DNA of 64,000 nt from Gammaproteobacteria bacterium HGW-Gammaproteobacteria-2. Its GTDB lineage: Bacteria > Pseudomonadota > Gammaproteobacteria > Xanthomonadales > Xanthomonadaceae. This document shows positions 1-9,024 of the stretch, in pieces. The notes beneath the pieces are model-generated. The model saw only the letters and a program-made list of their open reading frames with translations. It did no database searches and was not told the origin of the DNA. The position numbers and the translations under genes were made by a program. The stretch is taken from positions 1-64,000 of the forward strand of contig PGZE01000021.1 of the NCBI GenBank assembly GCA_002840015.1. The letters are read 5' to 3'. Position 1 is the first letter of the stretch; each line of letters opens with the position of its first letter.

Positions 1-1
1 C

Positions 2-148
2 AATCGCAATACCCTGGTCAACCTGCGCCAGGTGCGCTCAATCGAACAATCGATCAGTGACGGCTATCTGCTTACGCTCAAGGATGGCAGCACCGTTGAC
101 GTTTCGCGCCGGCAGGCGCGTGAGCTGCGTGAACGTCTGGCGCTGTGA
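2..148 (+). CDS. C-terminal end of a LytTR-type DNA-binding response regulator (partial)
   Basis: Only the last 48 codons are present; the gene begins before the window. The translated tail carries the hallmarks of a LytTR DNA-binding domain: NTLVNLRQVRSI, then a DGYLLTLKDGS strand pair, then VSRRQARELRERL ending in TGA. In this family (AlgR, LytR, AgrA) the VSRR segment lies in the last DNA-contacting region. The missing N-terminus would normally be a receiver domain, but that cannot be seen. It converges on trpE with 12 bases between the stop codons. Confidence 0.75.
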   Translation, partial: NRNTLVNLRQVRSIEQSISDGYLLTLKDGSTVDVSRRQARELRERLAL

Positions 149-160
149 TCAATCGCGGCG

Positions 161-1651
161 CTACAAGCCACTCGCCGCCTGCGCCACGGCGTGGAACAGG
201 GCGCGGCCCTTGTTCATGGTTTCGTCCCACTCCTTGCCCGGGTCGGAGTCATAAACGATGCCGGCACCCGCCTGCACATGCAGGCGGCCGTCCTGGATGA
301 CGGCGGTACGAATGGCGATGGCGGTGTCGGCATCGCCGTGCCAGCCGATGTAGCCGACCGCGCCGGAATAGATATTGCGCTTGATCGGTTCGAGTTCGGC
401 GATCACTTCCAGCGCGCGGATCTTCGGTGCGCCGCTGACGGTGCCGGCGGGGAACGCGGCCTTGAGCACGTCGGCGTAACTCAGGCCGGCACGCAACTGG
501 CCGGTCACTTCACTGACGATGTGCATGACGTGGCTATAGCGCTCGATGCCGAACTGCTCGCCCACCTTCACCGTACCGGACTGCGCCACCCGGCCGACAT
601 CATTGCGGCCCAGATCGATCAGCATCAGATGCTCGGCGCGCTCCTTGGGGTCGGCCAGCAACTCCACTTCCAGCGCGGCATCCGCTTCGGCGGTTGCGCC
701 GCGCGGGCGGGTGCCGGCGATCGGGCGCACGGTCACTTCGCCACCCTGCATCCGCACCAGAATTTCCGGTGAACTGCCCACCACCTGGGTTGGGCCGAAA
801 TCGAGAAAATACATGTACGGCGAGGGATTGAGCGCGCGCAGGGCGCGATACACATCAATCGGGCGGGCGGCGAACGGCACACTCATGCGCTGGCTCAACA
901 CCACCTGAAAAATATCACCGGCGCGGATATATTCCTTGGCCTGCTCCACCGCCGCGATGAAACCCTCGCGGGTGAAGCCGGACACGAAGTCGGCCTCGTT
1001 CAACACCGCGCTGGCGGCCGCTTCGGGATAACTGCTGCCAGCATGGCGCAAACGGAACACCAGCTCATCGAGGCGGCGATGGGCGCTGGCAAACGCCTGC
1101 GGCTGGCTGGGGTCGGCGTGTACGATCAGGTACAACCGGCCTTTGAGGTTGTCGAATACCGCCAGCTCTTCGCTGAGCAGCAGCACGATGTCGGGGGTGC
1201 CGAGTTGATCGGGCTTGGCTTTGCCATTACCCGGCGCAACCGCCAGCCGTGGCTCGATATAGCCCACGCATTCAAAGCCGAAATAGCCGACCAGGCCGCC
1301 GGTGAAACCCGGCAGACCCGGCAATTGCGGCACCCGGTAACGCTGGCGCAGCGCTTCCACCTCGCCCAGCGGATCGGCCACCTCGCGGCAATCGACGGTT
1401 TCGCCGAGCACGGTTTCGGTCAGCGTGTGACCGCGAAACTCGAAGCGTCGCTGCGCCGGCAGGCCGATGATCGAATATCGGCCCCAGGTTTCGCCGCCTT
1501 CCACCGACTCGAACAAATACGTGTTGGCGCCATCGGCGAGTTTCAGGAACACCGACAGCGGCGTATCCAGATCGGCCAGCACTTCACGCACCAACGGGAT
1601 GCGGGTATGGCCCTGGTCGGCCAGTTGGGCAAAGGTTTCAGCGTCGATCAC
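161..1651 (-). CDS. trpE: Anthranilate synthase component I
   Basis: Catalyses chorismate plus glutamine (or ammonia) to anthranilate, the first committed step of tryptophan synthesis, with the TrpG amidotransferase. The 496-residue length is usual for the family. The C-terminal chorismate-binding domain is complete: [24 protein letters not shown], the PIAGTRPRG substrate loop, [10 protein letters not shown], the HIVSEVTG region, [11 protein letters not shown] and [11 protein letters not shown]. The N-terminal part carries the regulatory region, including a LLESxxGR-like stretch ([16 protein letters not shown]). The chosen start is GTG at 1651; no strong ribosome-binding site is seen, so the start may be off by some codons. 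TrpG, D and C are not in the window. In related genomes rpe is close to trpE; here HicAB and a two-component system lie between them. Confidence 0.96.
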   Translation of the reverse strand: MIDAETFAQLADQGHTRIPLVREVLADLDTPLSVFLKLADGANTYLFESVEGGETWGRYSIIGLPAQRRFEFRGHTLTETVLGETVDCREVADPLGEVEALRQRYRVPQLPGLPGFTGGLVGYFGFECVGYIEPRLAVAPGNGKAKPDQLGTPDIVLLLSEELAVFDNLKGRLYLIVHADPSQPQAFASAHRRLDELVFRLRHAGSSYPEAAASAVLNEADFVSGFTREGFIAAVEQAKEYIRAGDIFQVVLSQRMSVPFAARPIDVYRALRALNPSPYMYFLDFGPTQVVGSSPEILVRMQGGEVTVRPIAGTRPRGATAEADAALEVELLADPKERAEHLMLIDLGRNDVGRVAQSGTVKVGEQFGIERYSHVMHIVSEVTGQLRAGLSYADVLKAAFPAGTVSGAPKIRALEVIAELEPIKRNIYSGAVGYIGWHGDADTAIAIRTAVIQDGRLHVQAGAGIVYDSDPGKEWDETMNKGRALFHAVAQAASGL

Positions 1652-1791
1652 GGCGATAGGTCGGGCGGGAATAGGCTAGCGAGTATGCCAGTGTGGCGCG
1701 ATGTGGCAAGGGTGGTGTGAAAGCACACAGTCCGCAAAGCGCGTCAAAAACGCGAGCGAGCCCGGCAACCGTCACGCGATGATCCTTGCAG

Positions 1792-2124
1792 TCAGCCAGC
1801 AACCCGCTCGCGCAATGCCTCCTGCGCCAGCGAGTTGATGCTCTTACCTTCGGCCTGTGCAGCAATCGCCAACTGCTCATGCAGCTCGGGCGATATTCTG
1901 AGATTGAACTTGCCCGAGAACTGGCGGCGAGGCTCGATATGTTTTTCTGCGCACACCGCAAGGAACACCGCAAGCGACTTCTTGAACTCGGCGCGCAGCT
2001 CCTTCGGGTTCTTGCCGTAAAAATCGGCGCCGCCATTCAAGCCAAGGATCTCGCCGCGAAACAGATCAAGCTCCGCGTCGTATTCGATCCTCGCGCTATA
2101 TCCATCGATCTTCATCATGTTCAT
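1792..2124 (-). CDS. hicB: HicB-family antitoxin
   Basis: A 110-residue antitoxin. The N-terminal half (YSARIEYDAELDLFRGEILGLN, then FYGKNPKELRAEFKKSLAVFL) is the degraded-RNase-H-like HicB fold that covers the toxin. The C-terminal half (FNLRISPELHEQLAIAAQAEGKSINSLAQEAL) is a ribbon-helix-helix DNA-binding module that would autoregulate the operon. The start at 2124 was chosen because its ATG overlaps the hicA stop in an ATGA arrangement, typical of coupled toxin-antitoxin genes. The toxin-first order is normal for HicAB. Confidence 0.88.
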   Translation of the reverse strand: MNMMKIDGYSARIEYDAELDLFRGEILGLNGGADFYGKNPKELRAEFKKSLAVFLAVCAEKHIEPRRQFSGKFNLRISPELHEQLAIAAQAEGKSINSLAQEALRERVAG

Positions 2125-2375
2125 GGCACCACTCCGTGCTGCTCCAGCCACCTGCGGACACTGGCAAGCGCGCCCTTGTCGGTGTTCGGCGAGGGATGCG
2201 GACGGTGAAAAACCCGCACCTCACCAAACAGCACGACCGTAACCCGGCTTCCTTCGCGTTGCGTGATCTCGGCCCCGAGCTCGGTGAAGAGTGCTTCGAT
2301 CGCACGCCACTTGACGTTGCCACTCGTGGGCTTGGCGAAAAGGAGTTCCAGGGTTCGCTGGCTGGCCCGCTTCAT
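2121..2375 (-). CDS. hicA: HicA/YcfA-type mRNA interferase toxin
   Basis: An 84-residue protein of the double-stranded-RNA-binding-like HicA fold: a lysine-rich start, NVKWRAIEALFTELGAEI, EGSRVTVVLFGEVRVFHRPHP, and SVRRWLEQHGV. HicA toxins cleave mRNA at ribosomes and are neutralised by HicB. In classical HicA the catalytic histidine sits in a GSH motif; here the motif is GSR with histidines further on (FHRPHP), as in the YcfA-like subfamily, so activity is probable but not certain. The start is the ATG at 2375. The stop overlaps the hicB start by four bases. Confidence 0.85.
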   Translation of the reverse strand: MKRASQRTLELLFAKPTSGNVKWRAIEALFTELGAEITQREGSRVTVVLFGEVRVFHRPHPSPNTDKGALASVRRWLEQHGVVP

Positions 2376-2519
2376 TGCCGAATGGTACTGCCTTGCGGTA
2401 CTACGAGCAAGCACCCGGAATCGCAAGCGCATCGTGATCATGCCGCATTTGGATCGAGTGTTCAGCCGCGTTACCAACGGCCGTTACACAGCGCTGTCCG
2501 CTGGGGCTGAATACAACAT

Positions 2520-4541
2520 TTATCGTCGGCCAAACCCGTGCAATTGCACGTCGAACTGCACACCCTCACCACTCGGCAGGTCGTGCGCATGCACGCAGCC
2601 GCGATGCAGTTCGGCGACGAGTTTGACCACGTGCAGGCCAAGGCCAAGGTGTACGCTGCCGTCGGCGCGGTTGCGGCTGCGCACGCTGACCAGCGAGTCG
2701 AACAGTTTGTCGCGCATCGCTGCGGGTAAGGCCGGGCCGCTGTTGGCGACGCTGAGTACGCTGCGCTCGGCGTCGTGGCTGAGCGCGATCCGCACCCAGC
2801 CATCGTCGGGGCAGAAGCTGCGCGCATTGTCGATCAGTTTGTCGAGCGCCTGCACGATCAGTTCGGGCGCGCCGTGCAATGACACTTCGGTGTCGGGCAG
2901 CACGATGTCGAGCCGGCGCGGTGCCAGCAGGCTGCGGTAGGCCTCGCCGCATTCGCGCAGCAGGCCGGCGAGGTCGAAGGGCTCGGGCTCGACGCTGGCA
3001 ATGGCCTGCTCGATGCGGGTGGCCTCGCTCATTGCCCGCACCAACAGGCCGAGCCGATCGACGCCGCTGCGGGCGCGCTCAAGATAGGTGCGGGCGTGCT
3101 CCGGCACATCTTCTGCCGGCAGGTTGTCGAGCGAGCTGCGCACGATCGCCAGCGGGGTGTTGATTTCGTGCGAGAGCTTGCTTGCCAGCGAGCGCAGGTA
3201 GGCAGTGTAGGCAGCCACTTCATCGAGCAACTGCGCAAAGCTGCGCGAAAGATCGCCAATCTCGTCGCGGCTGTCGGTACCCGGCAACGGCTGTGCCGGG
3301 CCATCGCGATCCATTGCGCGCTCAGCGGCATCGCGCAGGCGCCGTACCCGTGTACTCAGACGGCCGGCGAACACGAACACCACCGCGCCGGCACCGAGCA
3401 GGGCGAGCAAGGTGGCGCCGAGCAGGCCGGTGAGGGCGCGGTCGGTGAGCAGCAGCACCGATTCGCTTTCGCGCTCGATCAATACGGCGCCGTGATCGCT
3501 GGCTGCGCCGGGCAATGGCACGGCAACGCGCAGCAGCAGGCGCTCGCCATCGGGGTCCCGTCGCCACGTCGCAGCCGCTGTGCCGGCGAGTGCAGCTTCG
3601 GTTTCTGCGCTCTGGCTGCGCATCGCAGCAGCGGGCGTATCGGCAGCAGCCGGGTCGCTATCGAGCAGCAACCAGCGATAAACCCAGCGCCGCCATGGCG
3701 GCACTTGTTCGGCGACGCCGTCATCTTGCAATGCGCCGGCTTCGGCCAGCACCCAGCCCTGGGCATCGGTTACCCGCGCCCGGGCACCGCCCGGCAACAA
3801 CGGCGCCAGCGCTGCGGCGAGGCTGGCGCTGGTTTGGCGCAGCGGCCACGGCGTGTTGGCGGCGCTGCCCACGCGCTGCACCCTGCCGGCGCCATCGGCA
3901 TCGATCACCTGCACCGCCAGGGCGCGCACCGGGTAACCCTGCGGCAGGCGCAATTCGAGCTGATAACCGGTGCCGGTTTCGCGCCATACCCCGGCTACCC
4001 GCAGCGCTGGCGCACGACCGGCGTCATCGCTGACCACCAGCGTGCCGTCGGCGGCATTGGCAATGCGCAGGGCGGCGCGGCCGTTGCCACCATCCAGCAG
4101 CAGTTGCAGATGATCGCGCTGCGCGGCGTTGACCCAATGGGCATCAGCGCGTGCCGGGCTGGTATCGCGCACCTGCGCAAACAGGTACAGCGCATCACGC
4201 GCCTCGCCGAGCGCCAATGCCAACTCGGTGCCGGCCAGTACGGTGTTGGTGCTCGGATCGCTGAAACGACGCAGGCGCTGCGCCGGCAATGGCCAGTCGG
4301 CGTTGTCACCATCGAGCTGCGGCGGCGACGCCAGTTGCGGCACAAACCATGACGGCCCCGGCGCGGGTAAAGCACCGGGCTGCACTGCCAGCGCCCGCAC
4401 CACCGCTTCGGCGGTGGCGATCAGCGCCTGTTCCTGGCCCTGGCGCAACAGCGTTTCCATCTGCCGCACGAACTGCCAGCCGGCCCACGGCAGGGTCAGT
4501 ATCGACAACGCCACCAGCAGCAGTTTGGCGCGCAGTGACAT
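2520..4541 (-). CDS. pdsS: Sensor histidine kinase of the proteobacterial dedicated sortase system type
   Basis: A 673-residue membrane sensor kinase. An N-terminal membrane segment (residues 5-22, LLLVALSILTLPWAGW) precedes a long periplasmic sensor (about 25-370) and a second membrane helix (about 372-394). Then come a HAMP segment with GDLSRSFAQLL, the dimerisation box SKLSHEINTPLAIVRSS with phospho-acceptor His458, and an ATPase domain (LIDNARSF, then LGLGLHVVKLVAELH). The N-terminus and overall architecture match the kinase family that accompanies the dedicated sortase of marine Gammaproteobacteria. It follows its response regulator by 17 bases and is surely co-transcribed with it. No sortase gene is in the window. 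Confidence 0.85.
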   Translation of the reverse strand: MSLRAKLLLVALSILTLPWAGWQFVRQMETLLRQGQEQALIATAEAVVRALAVQPGALPAPGPSWFVPQLASPPQLDGDNADWPLPAQRLRRFSDPSTNTVLAGTELALALGEARDALYLFAQVRDTSPARADAHWVNAAQRDHLQLLLDGGNGRAALRIANAADGTLVVSDDAGRAPALRVAGVWRETGTGYQLELRLPQGYPVRALAVQVIDADGAGRVQRVGSAANTPWPLRQTSASLAAALAPLLPGGARARVTDAQGWVLAEAGALQDDGVAEQVPPWRRWVYRWLLLDSDPAAADTPAAAMRSQSAETEAALAGTAAATWRRDPDGERLLLRVAVPLPGAASDHGAVLIERESESVLLLTDRALTGLLGATLLALLGAGAVVFVFAGRLSTRVRRLRDAAERAMDRDGPAQPLPGTDSRDEIGDLSRSFAQLLDEVAAYTAYLRSLASKLSHEINTPLAIVRSSLDNLPAEDVPEHARTYLERARSGVDRLGLLVRAMSEATRIEQAIASVEPEPFDLAGLLRECGEAYRSLLAPRRLDIVLPDTEVSLHGAPELIVQALDKLIDNARSFCPDDGWVRIALSHDAERSVLSVANSGPALPAAMRDKLFDSLVSVRSRNRADGSVHLGLGLHVVKLVAELHRGCVHAHDLPSGEGVQFDVQLHGFGRR

Positions 4542-4558
4542 CGCTCAGGCCGCGCCGT

Positions 4559-5248
4559 TCATGGCCGCCAGCGATAGCCGGCACCGTGCAGGGTTTCGAT
4601 TTCGTCGAAGCTGGCGTCGATCTGCTCGAACTTGCGGCGGATGCGCTTGATGTGCGAGGTGACGGTGGCATCGTCCACCACCACCTGCGCCTCGCGCATC
4701 AGTTGTTCGCGGCTTTTCACGTGGCCCGGGTGCCGCAGCAGCGCGTGTACCATCCAGAACTCGGTGACGGTCAGCGGCACATCGACATCGTTGAGGGTGA
4801 CGTGCATGCGCTCCAGCTCCAGCTTGACCTGGCGCAGGGCGACCACGGTTTCGCGCGATGCCGGTTTGCGCAGCGCCTCGATACGGCGGAACAGCGCCTG
4901 CACCCGCGCGGTGAGTTGCGGCAGGCTGATCGACTTGCTGAGGTAATCATCGGCGCCCAGGCGCAGGCCAGAGACCACATCCAGATCGGAATCGCGGGCG
5001 GTAAGAAACAGGATCGGCAGACTCGCCGAACGCGCGCGCAGCTCGCGGCACAGATCAAACCCGCCTTCGGGTTCTTCGCCGAGGCCAACATCAATGATTA
5101 CCAGATCCGGCAATTGCAGGCTGAAGCTGAGCTGCGCCGATGCGCGATCGGCAAAGGCCAGCACCTGATAGCCATAGCGCGCCAGCGCATCGCTGTAATT
5201 GGCGCGAATGGCCGGTTCGTCTTCAACGATGGCAACGCGGTAGGCCAT
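4559..5248 (-). CDS. pdsR: OmpR-type response regulator of the proteobacterial dedicated sortase system
   Basis: A 229-residue regulator with a receiver domain (acidic pair E9/D10, phospho-acceptor Asp53 in LVIIDVGLGEEPEGGF, LTARDSD, then the switch lysine in DYLSKSISLPQL). A winged-helix DNA-binding domain follows (LTVTEFWMVHALLRHPGHVKSREQLM, VDDATVTSHIKRIRRKF, GAGYRW). The DVGLGEEPEGG insertion after the phospho-acceptor and the HPGHVKSREQLM stretch are characteristic of the sortase-associated regulator family. It is first in an operon with the kinase and is transcribed away from the VWA gene at 5529, so the 5249-5528 gap should contain both promoters. Confidence 0.88.
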   Translation of the reverse strand: MAYRVAIVEDEPAIRANYSDALARYGYQVLAFADRASAQLSFSLQLPDLVIIDVGLGEEPEGGFDLCRELRARSASLPILFLTARDSDLDVVSGLRLGADDYLSKSISLPQLTARVQALFRRIEALRKPASRETVVALRQVKLELERMHVTLNDVDVPLTVTEFWMVHALLRHPGHVKSREQLMREAQVVVDDATVTSHIKRIRRKFEQIDASFDEIETLHGAGYRWRP

Positions 5249-5528
5249 GGCTCACGGGCTCGCAGCAAACGGCGTAAACGCCTGACGATTGCAGCATAGG
5301 CCGGCAACGCACACGGCGGCAATGCGTTGCCCGCAATTCGCCACAAACCATCGCCTCGCCGCCATCGCCGGCCATGCGCACGCCCGTCGCCCGGGTTGAA
5401 CTGATGCCGTGAGCAAACGCGCCGATACGGACTCGGCAACGCTCGCAACTGACCCGGCAGCACCGGGTGCGCCGGCCCGCACGCCCCTCCCCTGGGTGCG
5501 GGCCGGCCCAGCAGCCAAGGTGTACGTC

Positions 5529-6125
5529 ATGCACGAGCGCGAAACCCGCAAACCCCGATTCTGGCCGCGCCATCGCAGCCATCGCCACGCCGGCAACCTG
5601 CTGTTGCTGCTGCTGTTGGCGATGCGTCTGGCCAATGCGCAGGCATTCATGCCGGCAGTCGATACCGCCGCTGCCGGTTGCGACAGCATGGCGGCAGCAA
5701 CCAGCACCCCAAGTGATCACATGCCGCGCGAGGTGATCGTGGTGATCGAGCGTTCGGCCAGCATGCGCGGCTGGCGCTTTCGCCGTGCGCTGCGGCAGGC
5801 GCAACGCGAGCTTGCCAAGCTGCGCGCAACGGATCGCTTCAATCTGGTGGTGTATGCCGACTCCACCGATGTGTTGTATGCGCGCCCGGCGCCAGCGCTC
5901 GCTGCGAACATTGCCGAAGCGCAGCAGTGGCTGCGCACGCTGCGCACCGGCGGCGATGCATCGCAGCGCGATTCCGCTTTGCAGTACGCCGCGTGGGTTC
6001 CGGGCGCGGCCGGTTATGGCCGCGAGATCGTGCTCGCAGATGCCGGATCGGCATTCGCTGCGGCAGCGGATTTGCAAGGCCCGAATCGGGATTATGGATT
6101 TGCCGGCGCCGACATACGGCTGTAA
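5529..6125 (+). CDS. Secreted VWA-domain protein with degenerate metal site, likely relic of a sortase target
   Basis: A 198-residue protein beginning with a basic stretch and a hydrophobic run (NLLLLLLLAMRLANAQA) that looks like a signal peptide cut after AQA. Residues about 65-180 have the order of a von Willebrand A domain: REVIVVIERSASM, a helix with QRELAKLRATDRFNLVVY, IAEAQQWLRTLRTGGDASQ and REIVLADAG. The metal-binding DxSxS motif reads ERSAS, and the usual GGT is GGD, so the MIDAS site is probably non-functional. It faces the sortase-type regulator and kinase, whose usual partner is a VIT-VWA protein with an LPxTG tail. Neither the VIT domain nor any sorting signal is present. The start at 5529 is preferred over 5409 because it gives a proper signal peptide. 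Confidence 0.6.
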   Translation: MHERETRKPRFWPRHRSHRHAGNLLLLLLLAMRLANAQAFMPAVDTAAAGCDSMAAATSTPSDHMPREVIVVIERSASMRGWRFRRALRQAQRELAKLRATDRFNLVVYADSTDVLYARPAPALAANIAEAQQWLRTLRTGGDASQRDSALQYAAWVPGAAGYGREIVLADAGSAFAAAADLQGPNRDYGFAGADIRL

Positions 6126-6214
6126 CAGCCGGCGCGCACGCTGTGCATGTCAGTCAGATGGCCAGTAACGAGCTCGACCAGGGATGATAGTCGGGGGCAG
6201 GGACGCCTCCACCA

Positions 6215-6889
6215 TCATTGCCTTGCCTTGACCAGCTCGGCGCGCATCTGGCGAATCACCTCGGCGTAGTCAGGTGCCGCAAAAATCGCCGAGCCGGCGA
6301 CAAAGGTATCAGCGCCAGCGCGGGCGATATCACCTATGTTGGCCACGTTCACGCCGCCGTCCACTTCCAGCCGGATATCGCGGCCACTGCGCTCGATCAG
6401 GGCGCGTGCCTGACGCAACTTGGCGAGGGTGCCGGGGATGAACTTCTGCCCACCAAAACCGGGGTTGACCGACATCAGCAACACCAAATCGACCTTGTCG
6501 AGCACGTATTCCAGGCAGCTCAGCGGCGTCGCCGGGTTGAACACCAGGCCGGCCTGACAACCCGAATCGTGAATCAATTGCAGGCTGCGGTCGATGTGCT
6601 CGCTGGCCTCGGGATGAAAGCTGATCAGGCTGGCGCCGGCGGCGGCGAAATCGGGAATGATGCGATCCACCGGTTTGACCATCAAATGCACATCAATCGG
6701 CGCGCGCACGCCGTGCTTGCGCAGGGCCTCGCAAACCAGCGGGCCGATGGTCAGATTGGGGACGTAGTGATTGTCCATCACATCGAAATGCACCCAGTCG
6801 GCGCCGGCAGCGAGCACCTTGTCCACTTCTTCGCCGAGCTTGGCGAAGTTGGCTGACAGGATGGATGGCGCGATGCGGTAATCGGACAT
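6215..6889 (-). CDS. rpe: Ribulose-phosphate 3-epimerase
   Basis: Interconverts ribulose 5-phosphate and xylulose 5-phosphate in the pentose phosphate pathway. The 224-residue TIM barrel is full length. It shows the expected motifs in order: [35 protein letters not shown] (metal-binding His and the catalytic Asp), [49 protein letters not shown] (second catalytic Asp) and the phosphate-binding FVAGSAIF. It starts two bases after the stop of the upstream J-domain gene and is the last gene of a three-gene operon. Confidence 0.97.
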   Translation of the reverse strand: MSDYRIAPSILSANFAKLGEEVDKVLAAGADWVHFDVMDNHYVPNLTIGPLVCEALRKHGVRAPIDVHLMVKPVDRIIPDFAAAGASLISFHPEASEHIDRSLQLIHDSGCQAGLVFNPATPLSCLEYVLDKVDLVLLMSVNPGFGGQKFIPGTLAKLRQARALIERSGRDIRLEVDGGVNVANIGDIARAGADTFVAGSAIFAAPDYAEVIRQMRAELVKARQ

Positions 6890-6891
6890 GA

Positions 6892-7224
6892 TCAGCGGTT
6901 ACCTTTTTTGCGAAGCTTCTGGATTGCATCGTGGGCCGCGTTGATCGCACTCGCGCGGCGGCTGGCCAGCTCGCGCAGTTCCTCGCCGGCACCGGCGACA
7001 CGATCCGGGTGATATTGCGCCATCAGACGGCGATAGGCCTGTTCCACCTCGGCATCGCTGGCGCTGGCATCGATCCCGAGCACACGATATGGATCGTCTT
7101 TGCGCGTCTTCAACCAATCGGCATCCAGCATGTGCCCAATCAGCAGGCCAATCAGCAGGCCAAACGGACTGCGCAACAGCACCAACCCCAACACTGCGCC
7201 CAACGCCTTGCCATACCACCTCAT
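6892..7224 (-). CDS. Small membrane-anchored J-domain protein (DjlA-like)
   Basis: A 110-residue protein. The N-terminal third is hydrophobic and glycine-rich ([29 protein letters not shown]), as in the membrane anchor of DjlA. The rest is a J-domain: [33 protein letters not shown], carrying the invariant HPD, then a terminal helix. J-domains stimulate the ATPase of Hsp70 (DnaK-type) chaperones. The TerB-like middle domain of full DjlA is absent, so this is a short version. Its ATG overlaps the stop of the upstream cytochrome gene (ATGA), and rpe begins two bases after its own stop. Confidence 0.8.
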   Translation of the reverse strand: MRWYGKALGAVLGLVLLRSPFGLLIGLLIGHMLDADWLKTRKDDPYRVLGIDASASDAEVEQAYRRLMAQYHPDRVAGAGEELRELASRRASAINAAHDAIQKLRKKGNR

Positions 7225-7520
7225 GGCTGCGGCCCGCAGGGGTTTTGTGCGGCATACCAGGCAACCAGTTCACTGACTTCCTCGGGCGTCAGTGAACGTA
7301 CCAATGCGTTCATGCCGTCGCCCTCTCGCTGGCCGGTGCGATAACGGTGTAGAGCGCGCTCCATGTAGGCAGCGTTCTGGCCGGCCAGGTTCGGTGCCAC
7401 CGGCGTTTTGGCGCGTCCGTCTTCACCGTGGCACAGGGCACAGATTTCCAGTTTGGCCGGACGTACCGGTGCGGATAGCGCTTCGGCGGCAGCGAGCAGG
7501 GTTATGTAAGCGGTCATCAT
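7221..7520 (-). CDS. Small monohaem c-type cytochrome
   Basis: A protein of about 99 residues with a short hydrophobic N-terminal export segment (MMTAYITLLAAAEALSA), one haem-attachment motif CALCH, and a distal methionine candidate in GDGMNALVRSLT. The C-terminal helix (SPEEV-like TPEEVSELVAWYAAQ) is typical of class I cytochromes c. It is expected to be exported and to carry electrons in the periplasm. The partner is unknown. Two adjacent ATG codons (7520 and 7517) could start it; an upstream ATG at 7550 would spoil the signal sequence. It is the first gene of the operon with the J-domain gene and rpe. Confidence 0.8.
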   Translation of the reverse strand: MMTAYITLLAAAEALSAPVRPAKLEICALCHGEDGRAKTPVAPNLAGQNAAYMERALHRYRTGQREGDGMNALVRSLTPEEVSELVAWYAAQNPCGPQP

Positions 7521-7615
7521 GGCCGCGATTGTAGCCTGAGCATCGGTCAAGGCCAGTAACTGGACGCACCCAACCCGCTACCGATTTACAATAAACGCTT
7601 TCCCGGAGCGCCGCC

Positions 7616-8515
7616 GTGACCCATACCCTGCATACCGCCGATCTGCCCGGACTGGAGCTGGTTCACCGTGGCAAGGTGCGCGATGTGTTTGCGTTGCCCG
7701 ATGCGCGCCTGCTGATGGTCGCCAGTGACCGGCTGTCGGCCTTCGATGTGGTGTTGCCCGACCCGATACCAGGCAAGGGCGAGTTGCTGTGCCAGATGTC
7801 GAACTTCTGGTTTGCGCGCACCGCCCACCTGATCGCCAACCACCTTACCGGCGACAGCGTGGCATCGGTGCTGCCGGCGGGTGTCGATACGGCACTTTAC
7901 GCACAGCGCAGCGTGGTGGTGAAACGCTTGCAGCCGTTGCCAGTGGAAGCCATTGCACGCGGCTATCTGATTGGTTCGGGCTGGAAGGACTATCTGGCCA
8001 GTGGCCAGCTGTGCGGCATCGAACTGCCTGCCGGGCTGCGCCAGGCCGAACGCCTGGCAGAACCAATCTTCACCCCGTCGAGCAAAGCGGCAATCGGCGA
8101 TCACGACGAAAACATCGGCTTCGATGCGATGGTGGCATTGATCGGGGGCGAGCTCGCCGAGCAGGTGCGTGCGACTACGTTGGCGATCTATCGCTTTGCC
8201 GCAGCGTACGCGGAAAAACGCGGCATCCTGATCGCCGATACCAAGCTCGAGTTCGGGCTTGACGCCGATGGCACGCTGACGGTGATGGACGAGATGCTGA
8301 CTCCGGATTCGTCGCGCTTCTGGCCGGTGGAAGACTATCGCGTCGGCAGCAGCCCGCCGAGCTACGACAAGCAATTCGTGCGCGATTATCTGGAGACGCT
8401 GGACTGGAACAAGACCGCGCCCGGCCCGCATCTGCCGGCGGAGGTGATCGAAGGCACCCGGCTGCGCTACGCCACAGCGTTGGCGCGATTGACCGATATG
8501 CCGATGGTTAGGTGA
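7616..8515 (+). CDS. purC: Phosphoribosylaminoimidazole-succinocarboxamide synthase
   Basis: ATP-dependent ligation of aspartate to CAIR, giving SAICAR, in purine biosynthesis. The 299 residues include the nucleotide-binding start [64 protein letters not shown], and the aspartate/ATP-binding [17 protein letters not shown]. All family signatures are intact. The start is GTG at 7616, since no ATG precedes the first conserved block. A GC-rich hairpin followed by a T-rich tract lies about 80 bases downstream. Confidence 0.97.
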   Translation: MTHTLHTADLPGLELVHRGKVRDVFALPDARLLMVASDRLSAFDVVLPDPIPGKGELLCQMSNFWFARTAHLIANHLTGDSVASVLPAGVDTALYAQRSVVVKRLQPLPVEAIARGYLIGSGWKDYLASGQLCGIELPAGLRQAERLAEPIFTPSSKAAIGDHDENIGFDAMVALIGGELAEQVRATTLAIYRFAAAYAEKRGILIADTKLEFGLDADGTLTVMDEMLTPDSSRFWPVEDYRVGSSPPSYDKQFVRDYLETLDWNKTAPGPHLPAEVIEGTRLRYATALARLTDMPMVR

Positions 8516-8594
8516 ATTATTCCACTTGGTTCGGTCGCGACTGCCAATGCCAATTGCTGGCACCTGGCGTTAACTAGAGTCAAAAGCTGTTCCT

Positions 8595-8620
8595 CCCGCC
8601 TGCGGCGGCGGGTTCCATTT
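8595..8620 (+). terminator. Probable rho-independent terminator after purC
   Basis: A six-base stem (CCCGCC pairing with GGCGGG, loop TGCGGC) is followed by TTCCATTTTTA. It sits about 80 bases after the purC stop. The T-tract is interrupted, so it is a moderate candidate. Confidence 0.45.
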
Positions 8621-9024
8621 TTAGGGCGAAAAAAGGGGCGGTAAACGCCTGCGCCTGACACGTGCTTTATGACGCGTTGTCGCACTTGGGCCGCGCATCC
8701 ATGCGCTACTTGATGGCCTCTCCGTCTCCCGCTTCACCGCGTGCGAAAACGGTGGCCCACAGGGCTCTCACCAAACATCCGCCAAGTCTTTGATTTTGCT
8801 TTTGCGCTTCATGCTGCTTTCGGCACTCCTACGCGGGCATCGCGCACCAATGCAAACACGTCCTTGGGCCCAGCGCTCGTTGCTTTCATACCCCCATTTC
8901 CGCCGCAGCGCATCAGCTCGCCCCATGCTTGATGCGCGAATAAGCGCACCGAACCGGGGCGCTCTGGACTCCACACGCACTGCGCAGCCAATTTGTGGTC
9001 CGGTCGCGCCGACGCGCTCACGGA
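8621..9024. other. Gene-poor gap between purC and speA
   Basis: About 400 bases with no convincing gene. The minus strand has two short overlapping open frames (9021-8809 and 8980-8768) whose peptides (for example KDVFALVRDARVGVPKAA and MKRKSKIKDLADVW) are not recognised and share the same DNA in different frames, so neither is called. The stretch may be a degenerate repeat or gene remnant. Confidence 0.35.
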
